64,000 nucleotides of DNA from Choricystis sp. odSpoLacu1 (taxonomy: Eukaryota > Chlorophyta > Trebouxiophyceae). The position numbers and the translations under genes were made by a program. Below the pieces are notes generated by a model. It ran no database searches. It was not told the origin of the DNA and saw nothing but the letters and a program-made list of their open reading frames with translations. The DNA lies in NCBI GenBank assembly GCA_958009055.1, contig OY253655.1, positions 775,808 to 839,807 on the forward strand, given 5' to 3'. This document shows, piece by piece, positions 30,001 to 41,309 of the stretch (its first letter is position 1; every line of letters begins with the position of its first letter).

Positions 30001-32374
30001 GGCGTCGGCGACGCACGCGCCCCCCGCGGCGCCCACCTCCAAGACGTGCTGCGCCTGCTGACCCTGTGGTTCAACCATGGCGCCCAGCTCGACGTGCGGG
30101 ACGCGCTGCACGAGGGGTTTGGGCATGTGGCTGTCGACACGTGGCTCGGCGTCCTCCCCCAAATCATTGCCCGCATCCACACCCGCCAGGACACGGTGCG
30201 GGGCCTCATCCACACCCTGCTGGTGGCGGTGGGGCGGTCCCACCCGCAAGCGTTGATGTACCCACTCCTCGTGGCGTGCAAGTCGCAGTCGCCGTTTCGG
30301 CGCGCGGCCGCGTCGGCTGTTGTGGACGCGGTGCGCGCGCACTCGGCCGCGCTGGTGGACCAGGCCCAACTGGTGTCTCGCGAACTGATCCGCATCGCCA
30401 TCCTGTGGCACGAGATGTGGCACGAAGCTCTGGAGGAGGCCAGTCGCCAGGTGAGAGAGGGGACAAGGAGAGGGTGGGTGTGGGTCACGCGCTGTTGTCT
30501 CTTCACTCACCCTCCCCCCCCTTCCCTTCCCCTCCCCCACCCCAAACCTCAGTACTTTGGCGAGTCCAACGTGGAGGCCATGCTGGCCACCCTGCTCCCC
30601 CTGCACGAGATGATGGAGCGCGCGGGGCCGACGACCCTGAAAGAGGTCGCCTTTGTGCAAGCCTACGGGCGGGAGCTGGCGGAGGCGCACGAGTGGTGCC
30701 AGAAGTATCGGCAGAGCCGCAAGGAGGCGGAGCTGCACCAGGTGAGTGTGTGTGTGTGGGGTGTGGGGGGGGGTGGAGGCTGTGTTTGTGTGTTTTCGGC
30801 GACAACGCTCACCCTTCCTCCCACCCTCCCCTCCCCGCCTCTCCCAGGCCTGGGACCTCTACTACCACGTCTTCAAGCGCATCAACAAACAGCTCCCCTC
30901 CCTCACCTCCCTGGACCTGCAGTACGTGGCCCCCGCCCTCGTCCGCGCGCATGGGCTCGAACTCGCTGTCCCGGGCACCTACATCGCGGGCGAGCCCCTC
31001 GTCACCATCGCCGCCTTTGCGCCCACCCTGACCGTCATCACCTCCAAGCAGCGCCCCCGCCGCCTCACGATCCACGGGTCGGATGGCGCCGATTATGTGT
31101 TCCTGCTCAAGGGCCACGAAGACCTGCGCCAAGATGAGCGCGTCATGCAACTGTTTGGCCTCGTCAACTCCCTGCTGGCGGGTGACGCTCGCTGCGCCCA
31201 GCGCGGCCTGTCCATCGCGCGCTACGCCGTCATCCCGCTGTCGCCCAATTCTGGACTGATCGGGTGGGTCCCCAACTGCGACACGCTGCACGCGTTGATC
31301 CGAGAGTATCGAGACGCGCGCAAGACCCCCCTCAACGTGGAGCACCGGTTGATGCTGGGCATGGCCCCCGACTATGATGCACTCACCGTCATCCAAAAGG
31401 TGGAAGTGTTTGAACACGCGCTCGACTCGACCTCGGGCGACGACGTCAAGCGCGTCATGTGGCTCAAGTCGCGCAACTCGGAGGCCTGGCTGGAGCGGCG
31501 CACCGCGTATACGCGCTCCACCGCCGTCATGTCGATTGTGGGCTACCTGCTGGGGCTGGGGGACAGGCACCCCTCGAACCTGATGCTGGATCGGTACAGC
31601 GGCAAACTGCTGCACATCGATTTTGGCGACTGTTTCGAGGCCTCCATGCACCGCGAAAAGTTCCCAGAACGCGTCCCCTTCCGCCTGACCCGCATGATGG
31701 TGCGCGCCATGGAGGTGAGCGGCATCGAGGGCAACTACCGCTACGTGTGCGAAGCGACGACGCGCGTGCTGCGGTCACACAAGGAGTCGGTGCTGGCCAT
31801 GCTGGAAGCGTTTGTGCACGACCCGTTGATCAACTGGCGCCTGCTGAACACGGCGGACGCGGCCACGGGGGCGGGAGGGGCGGGAGGGGGCGACGAGGTG
31901 GGTGGGGCGGCTGTGAGTGGCGACGCGGGGGCGGCCGCGCCGAATGGCGATGCTGTTGCTCCTGCTACCGCCGCCACGGCAGCCGTCACCTCGCCACGCG
32001 GAGGCAGTCCCGACGCGGCGGCCCCCACCCCCGCTCCCGACCCCGCGACGCGGTCGCCGCCCGACCGCCCGCTGTCGCGCACGCTGTCGTCTCGCGGCGC
32101 GGCCGCGCTGGCAGCCGCCGCGGCCGCGGGGGCGGCCCCCACCCCCACCGATGCCGCGGCCGCGGGAGACGCAGCCGAAGCGTTGAACGAGAGGGCGGTG
32201 GCGGTGATGAAGCGGACGTCGGACAAGCTGACGGGGCGTGACTGGGTGGCCGACGGCGCGCCCGGGGGGCCGGACGCAGACTCGGTTGCGGCCCAGGTGG
32301 ACCGCCTGATCCAGCAGGCCACGTCCCACGAGAACCTGTGCCAGAGCTACATCGGGTGGTGCCCGTTTTGGTGA
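24066..32374 (+). CDS. TOR: TOR (target of rapamycin) PIK-related Ser/Thr kinase, with a frame break
   Basis: Exons 24066-24177, 24339-30450, 30553-30741 and 30848-32374 give about 2645 aa once a 2-nt surplus in a (GC)7 run at 29069-29083 is discounted. Total exon length is a multiple of three only with that correction. The N-terminal two thirds are HEAT repeats. The FAT domain includes [30 protein letters not shown] and [13 protein letters not shown]. The FRB domain (about 2045-2145) has [20 protein letters not shown] and AWDLYYHVF, with the Ser and Trp/Asp/Phe residues that contact FKBP-rapamycin conserved. The kinase domain has [30 protein letters not shown] and [10 protein letters not shown] long Ala/Pro-rich insert precedes the FATC end (GWCPFW). 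A TGTAA element, the usual green-algal polyadenylation signal, lies at 32452. It is the master nutrient-response kinase, acting at endomembranes and in the cytosol. Confidence 0.93.
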
Positions 32375-32504
32375 GGCGAGAGGGAGGGAGAGAGAGGGGA
32401 GAGAGAGCGTCTGTGGTGGTGCGTGTTTTGTTTTTTGTTTCCATCTTCTGTTGTAAGTCTGCCTTTCCCGTCTACAATCTGCCCTCCAACACCTCTCTCT
32501 GCCT

Positions 32505-34011
32505 CTACCTGCGGGCCGCCCGAATCGCAGCCACCACTGCACCGTGCGCATCCCCCCGCGCGACCAGGCGCCCTGTGCCCCCATCACCCCGCCACAGCAG
32601 CGCCCCCGCCCCGCGCGCCGCCCGGATGGCGGCCGCCAGCTCGGCGGGCGTGTCGAAGCCATCGTACAGGACGGCGGGGACGGCGGCGACGCGGTCCCGG
32701 GAGGCGGCCCACAGGCGAACCGCGTCGGCGACTGTCTCCGGCACGGCGGGCACGCGTGACGCGACGTGGGGCGACGCATGGTCCCTCAAAAAGCACACAA
32801 TGGCGTCCGCCGTCAGACCCGCATCCACGGCGGCCAGGGTGGAGGCGCGGGTCAGGGTGGCGACAGTCAGGTCGGGGAGGACGCGCTCGACGTCAGTCAC
32901 GAGCGCGAGCGCGGCGCGGCGCGCGGGGGAGGCCGTGTAGGCGTACACCCTGAAGTTGGTCTCCACGATGATGTAGCCGTCTCCGGGTGCGGTGGAGGTG
33001 GGAGGCGGTGGGCGCGGTGCGCCGGGTGCGGCGGTGGCTGCCACGCCTGCTCCACCCCTGGCCGCCGCCAGCGCTGCCGCCAGCCGTGTCGGCGCATAGT
33101 ACGTGCCCCAATCCACCACGTACGGCAGAAGCAGTCCCAGCGTGGCTGCATCCGCGGCGGCAGCCGCCTGGGCGGGCGGCAAGGCTGAAGCAGCGAACGG
33201 GGGCGGCACACCGCCGCCGCGTGCGCTGCCCGCCGCCAGCCGCAGCAGCAGGGCGACCACGCCGCCCACGGAGGCGGGGGGGACGGAGCGTGCATAGCGT
33301 GTCAGTATGGTCCACAGTTGGGCGGGCGTGGTGGCTAGGAGGAAGGCCAGGCCGGCGGGCGTGGGTTTGCCTGGAGAGTGTGTGGAAAGGGAGAGGGTGA
33401 GTGTGTTTTTGGCTTCCTCCCCGCGCTCGTGCAACCCACTCCCCTACCTCCTCCCCCCCAAAACAACACTCACGTTGCAAGCCTCGTCCCTCCACCATGC
33501 CTGCCGCCTCCACCAGCGCCCCCACATCCAGCACTCCCCCCCCGACCGCGGGCGGCGGCGCGTCGCGTGCGTCACCCCCCACATACAGCAGCAGTCCATC
33601 CCACGCGCCGTCTGCGTGGGCATCGCGTGCGGCTGCATCTGGGGCGGCTACGGTGGCGGCAGCAGGCACAGGGTCGGCGGCGGGCGGGCGGCCGCGTGTC
33701 GCGGCCGCCGCCACGTTGTCGCAAAACGCGGGCGTGGCGGCCAGGCCGCCGCCGTCGTCAGTGGCGGTCGCCACTACGACCGATGTCAACGCCGCCACGG
33801 CAGCGGCGTGGGTGGCGGCCGCCCGGGGGGCAGGCCACGCGGAGACAACCTGCGCAGGGACGGGCGCGCCGTGCGTCAGCGCCAGTCGGGACGCGTACGC
33901 GCGGGCGGCTGGGGGCAGGCCACGCAGCACCGCGATGCAGGCGTCGGGCGAGTCGTAGACGGCGGCCAGGGAGGCGGAGGGCAGGGAGGTGAGGAAGCGG
34001 TTGATGTCCAT
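32505..34011 (-). CDS. GTF2H4: TFIIH subunit p52 (Tfb2)
   Basis: Two exons, 34011-33474 and 33370-32505; 467 aa, close to human p52 (462). The start is MDINRFLTSLPSASLAAVYD, a typical Tfb2 N-terminus. The C-terminal part carries DGYIIVETNFRVYAYTAS, LTADAIVCFLRDHASPHV and the final domain that pairs with p8/Tfb5 and anchors XPB. The protein is part of the TFIIH core used in transcription initiation and nucleotide-excision repair. It ends with TAG, one of only three TAG stops here, and converges on TOR with 130 bp between stops. The middle is richer in Ala/Gly than in animals. Confidence 0.9.
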
Positions 34012-34564
34012 TGTTGCGTGCGTGGGGGGGCCACGCGCCTCGCGCCCACCGGTGCGCGTGAGGCCCGGTGTGTGTGTGTGGGGGGCGGGGGGGGTCGGGG
34101 CTCCGCGGCGCAGCGGCGCGCGCGTGTCCACACCACACAACCAATTCGCAAAACGGAGCGAAGAGTGAGACAACAACGCGTCGGCTTGACCGACCACCCC
34201 TTCCTGGTCTCTCCCCGTGGGGAGAGACCACACACAGCCCGCACCACGTTTTTTTTTTTTTTTCCTGCGAGGCGATCATCAAAAGAAAGGCACCAGACAA
34301 AACACAGCCAATGGTGCGGAACACCAAAAGGCCTGCTCGATCGTCCGCCCACCACGACGCGTGCGCGCGCAGTCTGTTTACACCGCTCCGCTCTCTCTTT
34401 TTTTTTTGGGATTGGGGGGGAAGAAAAAAAGGGGGGTGATTTCTTGGATCTTGAAAAAAGAAGGGGGCGGTTTCGGGGATCGGGAGGGAAGACCAAGGAG
34501 GGCGCAGGGCGCGCTCGCCTCTCCACCACCACCGCCCCTCAACACACTCACCCTCACCACCACC
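34012..34564. other. Intergenic region between p52 and GapA
   Basis: Upstream of p52 and downstream of GapA, both minus strand. It contains a perfect hairpin at 34205-34230, T and A homopolymers near 34248-34263 and 34395-34406, and no recognisable gene. Confidence 0.6.
34205..34230. repeat. Perfect 12-bp stem, 2-nt loop inverted repeat
   Basis: The left arm TGGTCTCTCCCC (34205-34216) is the exact reverse complement of the right arm GGGGAGAGACCA (34219-34230), with GT between. It lies about 195 bp upstream of the p52 start codon. Confidence 0.9.
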
Positions 34565-36393
34565 TCACTCCCACTTTTGGGCGGTCAGCTCGGCCAGGTC
34601 CACCACGCGCTGCGAGTAGCCCCACTCGTTGTCGTACCAGGCGACCACCTTGACCATGTCGTCACCCATGACCATCGTCAGCGACGAGTCGATGGAGGTC
34701 GACTGGTCGGTGCACGCAAAGTCTTTGGAGACGAGGGGCTCGTCGGACACGTGCAGCACGCCCTTCATGGGGCCGGCCGCAGCCTCGCGGAAGGCGGCGT
34801 TGACCTCCTCGGCGAACGTCTTCTTCTCGACCTGGACGACGAGGTCGACCACCGACACGTTCGGCGTGGGCACGCGCAGGGCAATGCCATTCAGCTTCCC
34901 TTTCAGCTTGGGCAGCACCAGGGCCACGGCTTTCGCGGCACCCGTCGTCGTGGGCACAATGTTGAGGGCGGCGGCGCGCGCGCGGCGCAGGTCGCGGTGG
35001 GACGCGTCCAGCAGGCGCTGGTCACCCGTGTACGAGTGCGTGGTCGTCATCGTGCCCTTGACAATGCCAAACTTCTCGTCCAGCACCTTGACAAAGGGGG
35101 CCAGGCAGTTGGTGGTGCACGACGCGTTGGAGATGATCTTGTCCGAGTGCTTGTACTGGTCGGCGTTGACGCCGATCACGTAGGTCGGCACGTCGTCGCC
35201 CTTGGCCGGGGCGGTGATCAGCACCTTCTTGGCGCCCGCCTGCAGGTGCTTGCCCGCCCCCTCGGACGACACAAACACACCGGTGCCCTCGATGACGAGG
35301 TCGATGTTCTCCGCCGCCCAGGGCAGCTGGGTGGGGTCGCGCGACGACACGATCTTGATCTTCTTGCCGTCGACCGAGATGGTCGAGTCGTCCACAATCT
35401 TGACGTCCGCGTTGAACGTGCCCAGCGTGGAATCGTACTTGAGCAGGTGGGACGCCTGCTTGACGCCGCCCGAGTCGTTGATGACGGTGACGTTGAGCAG
35501 GGAGTCGGTGCGGCCCTCGACGCAGCGCAGAAAGTTGCGGCCGATGCGGCCAAACCCGTTGATGGCGACGTTGATCTTCTTCTTGGCCACCGTCTCGGAG
35601 CGGACAGGGGTGGCCGACTGTGTGTGGAGAGGTAGGGTGGAGGAAGAGGGTGAGAGAGAAGAGGGTGAGAGAGAAGTGGAGGATAGGAAAAAAAAAACAC
35701 GCGACGCCCCGAGCACCAACGGTTGCGGAGATCGCCCTTCGCGCCGCCCTGCGCCCGAATTTTTTGGCTTGCCCACGCTCTCTCTCTCCCTCTCTCACTC
35801 ACCGGGCGAGCGACGGCGCGGCGGACAGCGCCCGAGAAGGACTTGTCAGCGGTGGCGGGCGCCGTGCGGCGGGCCTGTGGGGGAGGGGGGGGGAGGGCGT
35901 GAGCGAAGAAAAAACAGGGCGGAGGAGGCGCTGACCTGCGGTCGGGGGGTGTCCGCGCGGGGCGGAGGGGCCTGCATTGTGGCGCCGCCCCGCTCTGGCG
36001 ACGGCGCACAGTCAAATGCACGCGCCAGGCGGGGGCGGGCGCCAGCCCAACCGCGGCGGCGGCGGCAGGGCGGCTGCCGCACCGACACGAGCTCGGCGTG
36101 GCCGACGGCGACGCCGGGGGCGGTCTCTGCCGCCCCGCCGCTGCGTCGCGCGGTCCCCTGCCCCCGGCAACGGCATTAAGAGAGTCAAGTGGACGTCAGG
36201 GGGGGTGGCGCGGCGGGCAGCGGCGCGGGGGCGGGCGCAGAGCGGCGGCCAAAGGAGGGTTCTCCAAAAAGCCTGGCCAAAGCAAAACGGTCGCCCCTCC
36301 GCCCTGCAACCGCGGCGCCGCCCCAAATGCGCCCCGAGGGGAGACGAGGGAACAACACATGCAACTCACCGGAGCGCGAGCGGTGAACGACAT
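34565..36393 (-). CDS. GAPA: Plastid glyceraldehyde-3-phosphate dehydrogenase, GapA type
   Basis: Three exons: 36393-36370, 35874-35803, 35617-34565; 382 aa. The first two small exons plus the start of the third ([19 protein letters not shown]..) form a basic, hydroxylated, acid-poor leader typical of chloroplast import. The mature enzyme starts at [19 protein letters not shown]. The catalytic Cys is in [11 protein letters not shown], and [17 protein letters not shown] is the plastid GapA/B hallmark. The end is [16 protein letters not shown] with no GapB-type CxxC extension, so it is GapA. It reduces 1,3-bisphosphoglycerate with NADPH in the Calvin cycle, and it is the strongest evidence in the window for a green-lineage photosynthetic host. 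Intron 1 is long (495 bp). Confidence 0.95.
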
Positions 36394-36528
36394 GATGGGT
36401 TAAGTGTTGGGGGGGAGGGAAAGAATCAAGAGACGAGTGTGCGGTGGTTTGCTTGCACGCTTCTCCCTCGCTCTTCCGACACGCAAGTGCCTTCCCCCTC
36501 ACACACACACACTCCACCAACTCCGGCC

Positions 36529-37868
36529 TCACGCAACGGCCACTGTAGCCGGCACCACGCCACCCTCTCCACCGCGTGCCGCCGCCACCCGCAGCGCTTC
36601 ATTCTCCAGCTGCAGCGCCCGCACGCGTGCCGCCAACACTGCCTCCCGCCCACGCGTAGCAGTCGCCGCGTCCTGGGCAGCGACCACCTCCCGGCGAGCG
36701 GCAGCAGCATCGTCTGAAGCTTTCACCAGGGAGGCGGCCTTGGCGGTGGCTGCGTCACGCTGGGCGACGGCCGCGGCAGCGCGCGCGTCGGCTGCAGCGG
36801 CCGCCGCACGCGCGTCCTCCGCTGCCGCCACCGCACCATCAGCCTCCGCCCGGGCGGCAGTCAGAGCTGCGTCCGCAGCATCCGCCACGGCCGCCAGGTC
36901 GGAGGCGTGGGCGCGCCCGAGTTCAGCGACTGTGTCGGCGGCAGCTGACGTCGCGGCGCTCACCGCGCGCGCGCGCTCGTTGGCGGCAGCATCCAGGGCG
37001 GCTGCGGTGGCTGCATCCGCGGCCACGGTGGCGGCTGTGACGGCGGCGACAATAGTAGCGACAGCGGACGCCGCATCATCTCTGGCGGCCGCGACGGCCT
37101 GAGCTCCCGCACCCCGCTCGGCCGCCAACAGCGAGGCCGCAGCCACGCGGGCGGCCGCCAGCCTGCACTCTGTGTCGGCGGCTGCGGTGGCGGCGGCCAC
37201 GGTCGCCGCCAGGGCGGCTTTCTGCCCCTGGGCGGCCGCCGCCGCGACTGCAGCCCCCGCGTCGGCCGCCGCGTCGCGCAGGCGGCAGCGATACGCGGCC
37301 GCGTCGTCGGCAGCGGCCGCCGCCGCGTCGGCTGCCGCGGCCCGGGTGGCGGCCAGGGTTGCGCGAGTGGCGTCCAGGTCGGCCTGGGTGGCTTGCCACA
37401 GGGCGACGACGCGGTCCTGGGCAGGTGTGGGGGGTGGTTGAAAAGGGGTGTGTGAGAGAGAGAGCGCCCCCGCCTCTCCTCTCTCCCTCTCTCTCCTTCT
37501 CACTCACCAACTCAGCCTCCGCCCTCGCCCTCGCCGCCGCCTGGTCGTCCCGGTCCCTCGCCATGGCAGCCAGCTTGGCGCCCGCCGCGTCGGCGTCGGC
37601 GCGCGCGACGGCAGCGGCGTCCACCGCGGCCAGGGTGGCGGTGGCGGTGGCGCTGCCTGGTTTAGGGGACTTGGCGGCGGTCGGACGCACGGACAGACCG
37701 GGCTGATGGGTGGTGGGAGGGTGGTGTGTGAGTGTTGAGGGCTAAAAATAACAAAAGGCGTGCGCGGGGTGCGATGAAAAGTTAACCTCCCAGTCCCCCG
37801 CTGTGGCTCAGTTTGCGGGAGGGACTGAATTCACGCACGGTCAGCAGGGCCTCTCGCACCTGGGCCAT
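36529..37868 (-). CDS. Alanine-rich coiled-coil protein, unknown function
   Basis: Likely three exons. Exon 2 (37702-37508) and exon 3 (37416-36529) join in phase 0 with good GTGAGT/CCCAG signals. The first exon must supply the ATG; the only nearby one is at 37868 (MAQVREALLT). A phase-0 GTGCGT donor right after LLT (exon 37868-37839) fits, although GTGCGA after MAQ is also possible. The product is about 370 aa. Almost the whole length is Ala with periodic Asp/Glu/Arg/Lys ([40 protein letters not shown]), consistent with a long coiled coil, and it ends in VRALQLENEALRVAAARGG. No catalytic motif or family is recognised. It could be a cytoskeletal, basal-body or tethering protein, but this is not established. 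It is divergent from the isomerase gene. Confidence 0.6.
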
Positions 37869-38060
37869 GGTGTGGGATCAAAGGGCCGCAAGTGAGACGA
37901 GGCAAACAGAAACAACGACGAGGGCGTTAATGTTTTTTTTCGCTAGACGCTCGACCCTTACACTCCGTTTTCGCGTGTGGTCTCTCTCTCTCTCCGCGCG
38001 ACTGGGGAACAACGCACGCCAATCGGTGCCCCCTCTCCTTCCCCTTCCAATTCCACCTCC

Positions 38061-39418
38061 ATGATGGCCTCCGCCTCGCGCGTCGCCGCGCCGACGCGCC
38101 CCCCGCCGCGGTCCGCGCGCCCTGCGCGCGCGGACCGCGTCGCGTGCGCCGCGGCGCGCCGCTTCTTCGTGGGCGGCAACTGGAAGTCCAACTGCACCAA
38201 AGCCTCCGTCACCAAGCTGGTGGGCGAGCTCAATGACGCGGTGGCCACGCTGCCCGCGGGCGGCGACGCCGAAATCGTGGTCGCGCCCGAACACATCCAC
38301 CTGTCCATGGTGTTGGACGACCTGGACAAGCGCTACAGCGTGGCCGCTCAAAACTGCTGGAAGACGAGCGGGGGGGCGTACACGGGCGAGGTGAGTGGTG
38401 GGGGGGGGGGGAGGCGAATTGGAAACACGAAAAAACACAAGTCGGGGTCGCGCGGGCGAACGTTGAGGCTTTGAAGGCGTGAACAGGTGGGCGTTGCGGC
38501 ACGGACGCGCGCCATTGCGACCCACACGGCCCTGCACGGCCCCAATGCGCGTCTGTGGGGGGTGGGCAGGGGGCACATGTGTTTGGCAGGGCTGGCAGGA
38601 CCCCCCCCGGTTTTGTGTGCGTGCGTTTTTTTTCTTGGCAGAGAGCGAACGCAGCCTCCCCACGCCCTCATCGCCCACGATCCTGGGCCGCCCCGGTGCC
38701 CCTGGCATTGAGCGCGAGTGTGGCAATGGGGAGGGACGGTGGCACGCAGTGCAGTGGACGCGGCTGCGGTGGAGGAGAGAGAGGGAGAAAAGGAAGCGCG
38801 CGCACGCCGGCCCTTCCGACGCTCGCGCGTGTCTTTTCCATCCCCCACCCCCCCCGCCCCCACCCTCCACCCCAGATCGCCGCCGAAGCCCTGGTCGACC
38901 TGGGCGTCTCCTGGGTCATCCTGGGCCACTCGGAGCGCCGCTCCCTGCTGAGCGAGTCCAACGACTTTGTGGGTGAAAAAGTGGAGCACGCGATCGAGGC
39001 CGGCCTGGACGTCATCGCCTGCATTGGCGAGACCCTGGACCAGCGCGAGTCTGGCACCATGAACGATGTGCTCGCTGCCCAGCTCGCGGGTGTCGCTGGC
39101 AAGCTCAAACAGTCGGACGCGGACTGGGACCACATCGTGGTCGCGTACGAACCCGTGTGGGCCATCGGCACGGGCGTCGTCGCGTCCCCGGAGCAAGCTC
39201 AAGACGCGCACGCGTTTGTGCGGGGGTGGTTGGCGGCCCACGTGTCGCCCCGCGTGGCTGAGTCGGTGCGCATTCTGTACGGCGGCTCCGTCACCGACGC
39301 CAACGCGGCCACACTGGCCACCAAGCCCGACATCGATGGCTTCCTGGTGGGTGGCGCGTCGCTGAAGGGGGGCGCCTTTGCCACCATCTGCAGGGCCAAG
39401 GCCGCGGTGGCGGCGTGA
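38061..39418 (+). CDS. TPI: Triose-phosphate isomerase, probably plastid-targeted
   Basis: Two exons, 38061-38390 and 38876-39418, separated by a 485-bp intron; 290 aa. Two ATGs in tandem (38061, 38064) could serve as the start. The first 33 residues (MMASASRVAAPTRPPPRSAR..) are basic and lack acids, as in chloroplast transit peptides. The TIM-barrel catalytic residues are all present: Lys in FVGGNWKSN, His in ILGHSERR, and Glu in VAYEPVWAIGTG. The phosphate-binding loops RILYGGSV and GFLVGGASL are also seen. It interconverts DHAP and G3P, linking the Calvin cycle with glycolysis and complementing the neighbouring GapA functionally. Several green algae use one plastid enzyme only, which would fit a leader here. 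Confidence 0.95.
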
Positions 39419-39902
39419 AGAGTGGGGGACGGGAAGGGGGAGCCTTGAGGGGGAGAGTGGGAGAGCCGCTGTTCGCACGCCCTGCGCGCACCCTGCTGCT
39501 GTCCGCCACCCCTTCCTCCGTCTTTGGTGTTGTGGAGTGTTTGATGTTTCGCTGCCCATGGTTTTCTTTTTTCCACCCCCCTTTTTTTTTACGTGTGAGC
39601 TGAGAGGGGGAGAGTTTGTCGAGGTGGAGTGGAGCAACAGACACAAAGGCAGCGTGGGTCGCGCCACTCTCTCCCGCCTCTTTCGTCTCGTTCGGCCCGC
39701 GCACCCGGCCGCCCGCGCCCCTGGCCGCCCGCGCCCCTCGTCGCGCACCGCGCAGGGACCCGTCTTCTCTCACGTACACTCTGCGCAGGCCGCGCGGCGT
39801 GCGCGCACTCCCCCTCTTGTGTGCGAGCGCGCGTCCCCCGCGCCAGACAGCATTGCGAAAAACGCGCCGCCCCCGTCCCTCCACGCACAAACCCACACCG
39901 CA
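39419..39902. other. Intergenic region between TPI and PEX14
   Basis: 484 bp between a stop and the next start on the same strand. Apart from a T-run at 39579-39590, I see nothing specific. Confidence 0.5.
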
Positions 39903-41309
39903 ATGGCCACCGCCGCAGACTACGGCCTGGATGCTGGCACATCAGCGACCGCCCCCGCCCCGTCCCTGCGCGAAGACATGGTGCAAAATGCGGTCGCGTT
40001 TCTGACCCACGCCAAGGTCGCCACCTCCCCCGACGCCAGCAAGCGCGAGTTTCTGGAGAAGAAGGGGTTGACAGGCGCTGAGATTGATGAAGCGTTTCGG
40101 CGGGCGCCAGTGGCGCCAGTGGTGGCGGCAGAGACGGCGCTAGCGCCCGCGTCGACGCTTCCCCCCCCTCCCAAGCCCTACCCTGTCGCCCCTGGCACCG
40201 CTCTCGCCTGCCCTCCCCCTCCACCACCACCCCGCCAACCCTGGACCCTGACCCACGTCGCCCTGGGCCTGGCCGCCGCCACCGCGGCCGCCGCGGGCGC
40301 GCACAGTGTGGTGCGGCCGCGCGTCACGGCGTGGCTGGCCGACCGGGCCGCCGCCCGGGCGGCGGCAGCTGCCGCCGAACGTGACGCCACCGCCAAAGCG
40401 ACGGCGGCCGCTGTCGCCGACGCGGTGGGGGGCGTGCTGGCGGGGCACGCGGCCCGCATCGCGGCCGCGGCCGACGCGGTGGCGGCTGCTGCCGCACGCC
40501 TGGACAAGGGCAAAGGGCCTGCGCTGGTGAATGGAGGGGTGGGTGCTGCTACTGCCGGCATCACGCGAGCCGAGCTGCAGGCCGAGCTGGCCGCGCTGGG
40601 CGATTTGTTGACGGCGGGAGGGGTGGTGCCGGCGGCAGCGCCCCCGCCTCCTCCTCCTCCCCAGCCCCTGTCCCAGCCCGCCCTCTCGACTGACGCACAA
40701 CGCCAGATCGCAGACTTGCGGGCCGAGCTGGCCGCCCTGCGCACCGCGCGCGGGGCGGAGCCGGTGGGCAGGTGGAGTGCTCAGGGCGACTCGGGCGTGG
40801 GGGGTGGCGCGCCCCCTCCGCCGCCGCCGCCACCACCCGCCCCCTCTGTCGCCCCTCCCCCCGTCTCCTACACCGCCGTGCTGGCCATGCTGGAGCGCGG
40901 GGAGACGCCCCCGGGAGTGCGCACAGACATAGTGGACACGCCTCCCGCTGGCGTGGCGCTGCCGCCGCCTGCGCCGTCTGGGCCGCCCCCGCCCAAACCC
41001 TGGGACAGTGGGAGTGGCATGGCTGCTGCGCCAGCCTTGTTTGGCGGTGGCGGTGACAGCACCGGCGTCGCGTCCCACCCACTGCGCGCGAGCGCGTTTG
41101 GCAGCGCGAGCGTGGACGGCGAGCCACCCGCCACCGCCAACGGGGGCGCTGTGCCTGCGCCAGCGCCACCGTCCACCACCACGGGCGATGACGATGTCGA
41201 CGCGTCCGACGTGGAGCCCATCGTTGGCGTGTTTGGCGGGGGTGGCGTTGGCGCCACGGGCTTTGGATGGCAGCCGCCCGCGCCGCCCGCACGGTCGCTG
41301 CCAGGGTGA
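39903..41309 (+). CDS. PEX14: Peroxisomal membrane docking protein PEX14
   Basis: Single exon, 468 aa, from the ATG giving MATAADYGLDAG. The conserved N-terminal PEX5-binding domain is REDMVQNAVAFLTHAKVATS..SKREFLEKKGLT (about residues 20-58). A hydrophobic segment follows at about 115-135 ([19 protein letters not shown]), then an Ala-rich coiled coil and very long Pro runs. Near the C-terminus AVLAMLERGETPPGVRTDI matches the motif of plant PEX14 (MIQRGEKPxxIRxI), followed by PKPWDSG. PEX14 forms the docking and translocation pore with PEX13 for import of PTS1/PTS2 cargo. Poly-Pro and Gly-rich linkers make it compositionally unusual but the architecture is intact. Confidence 0.88.
   Translation: MATAADYGLDAGTSATAPAPSLREDMVQNAVAFLTHAKVATSPDASKREFLEKKGLTGAEIDEAFRRAPVAPVVAAETALAPASTLPPPPKPYPVAPGTALACPPPPPPPRQPWTLTHVALGLAAATAAAAGAHSVVRPRVTAWLADRAAARAAAAAAERDATAKATAAAVADAVGGVLAGHAARIAAAADAVAAAAARLDKGKGPALVNGGVGAATAGITRAELQAELAALGDLLTAGGVVPAAAPPPPPPPQPLSQPALSTDAQRQIADLRAELAALRTARGAEPVGRWSAQGDSGVGGGAPPPPPPPPPAPSVAPPPVSYTAVLAMLERGETPPGVRTDIVDTPPAGVALPPPAPSGPPPPKPWDSGSGMAAAPALFGGGGDSTGVASHPLRASAFGSASVDGEPPATANGGAVPAPAPPSTTTGDDDVDASDVEPIVGVFGGGGVGATGFGWQPPAPPARSLPG

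Noticed and set aside
37800..37870. tRNA A-box-like string near TGTGGCTCAGTTTG
   Set aside because: No matching B box or acceptor stem nearby, and the bases fit the first coding exon of the coiled-coil gene.
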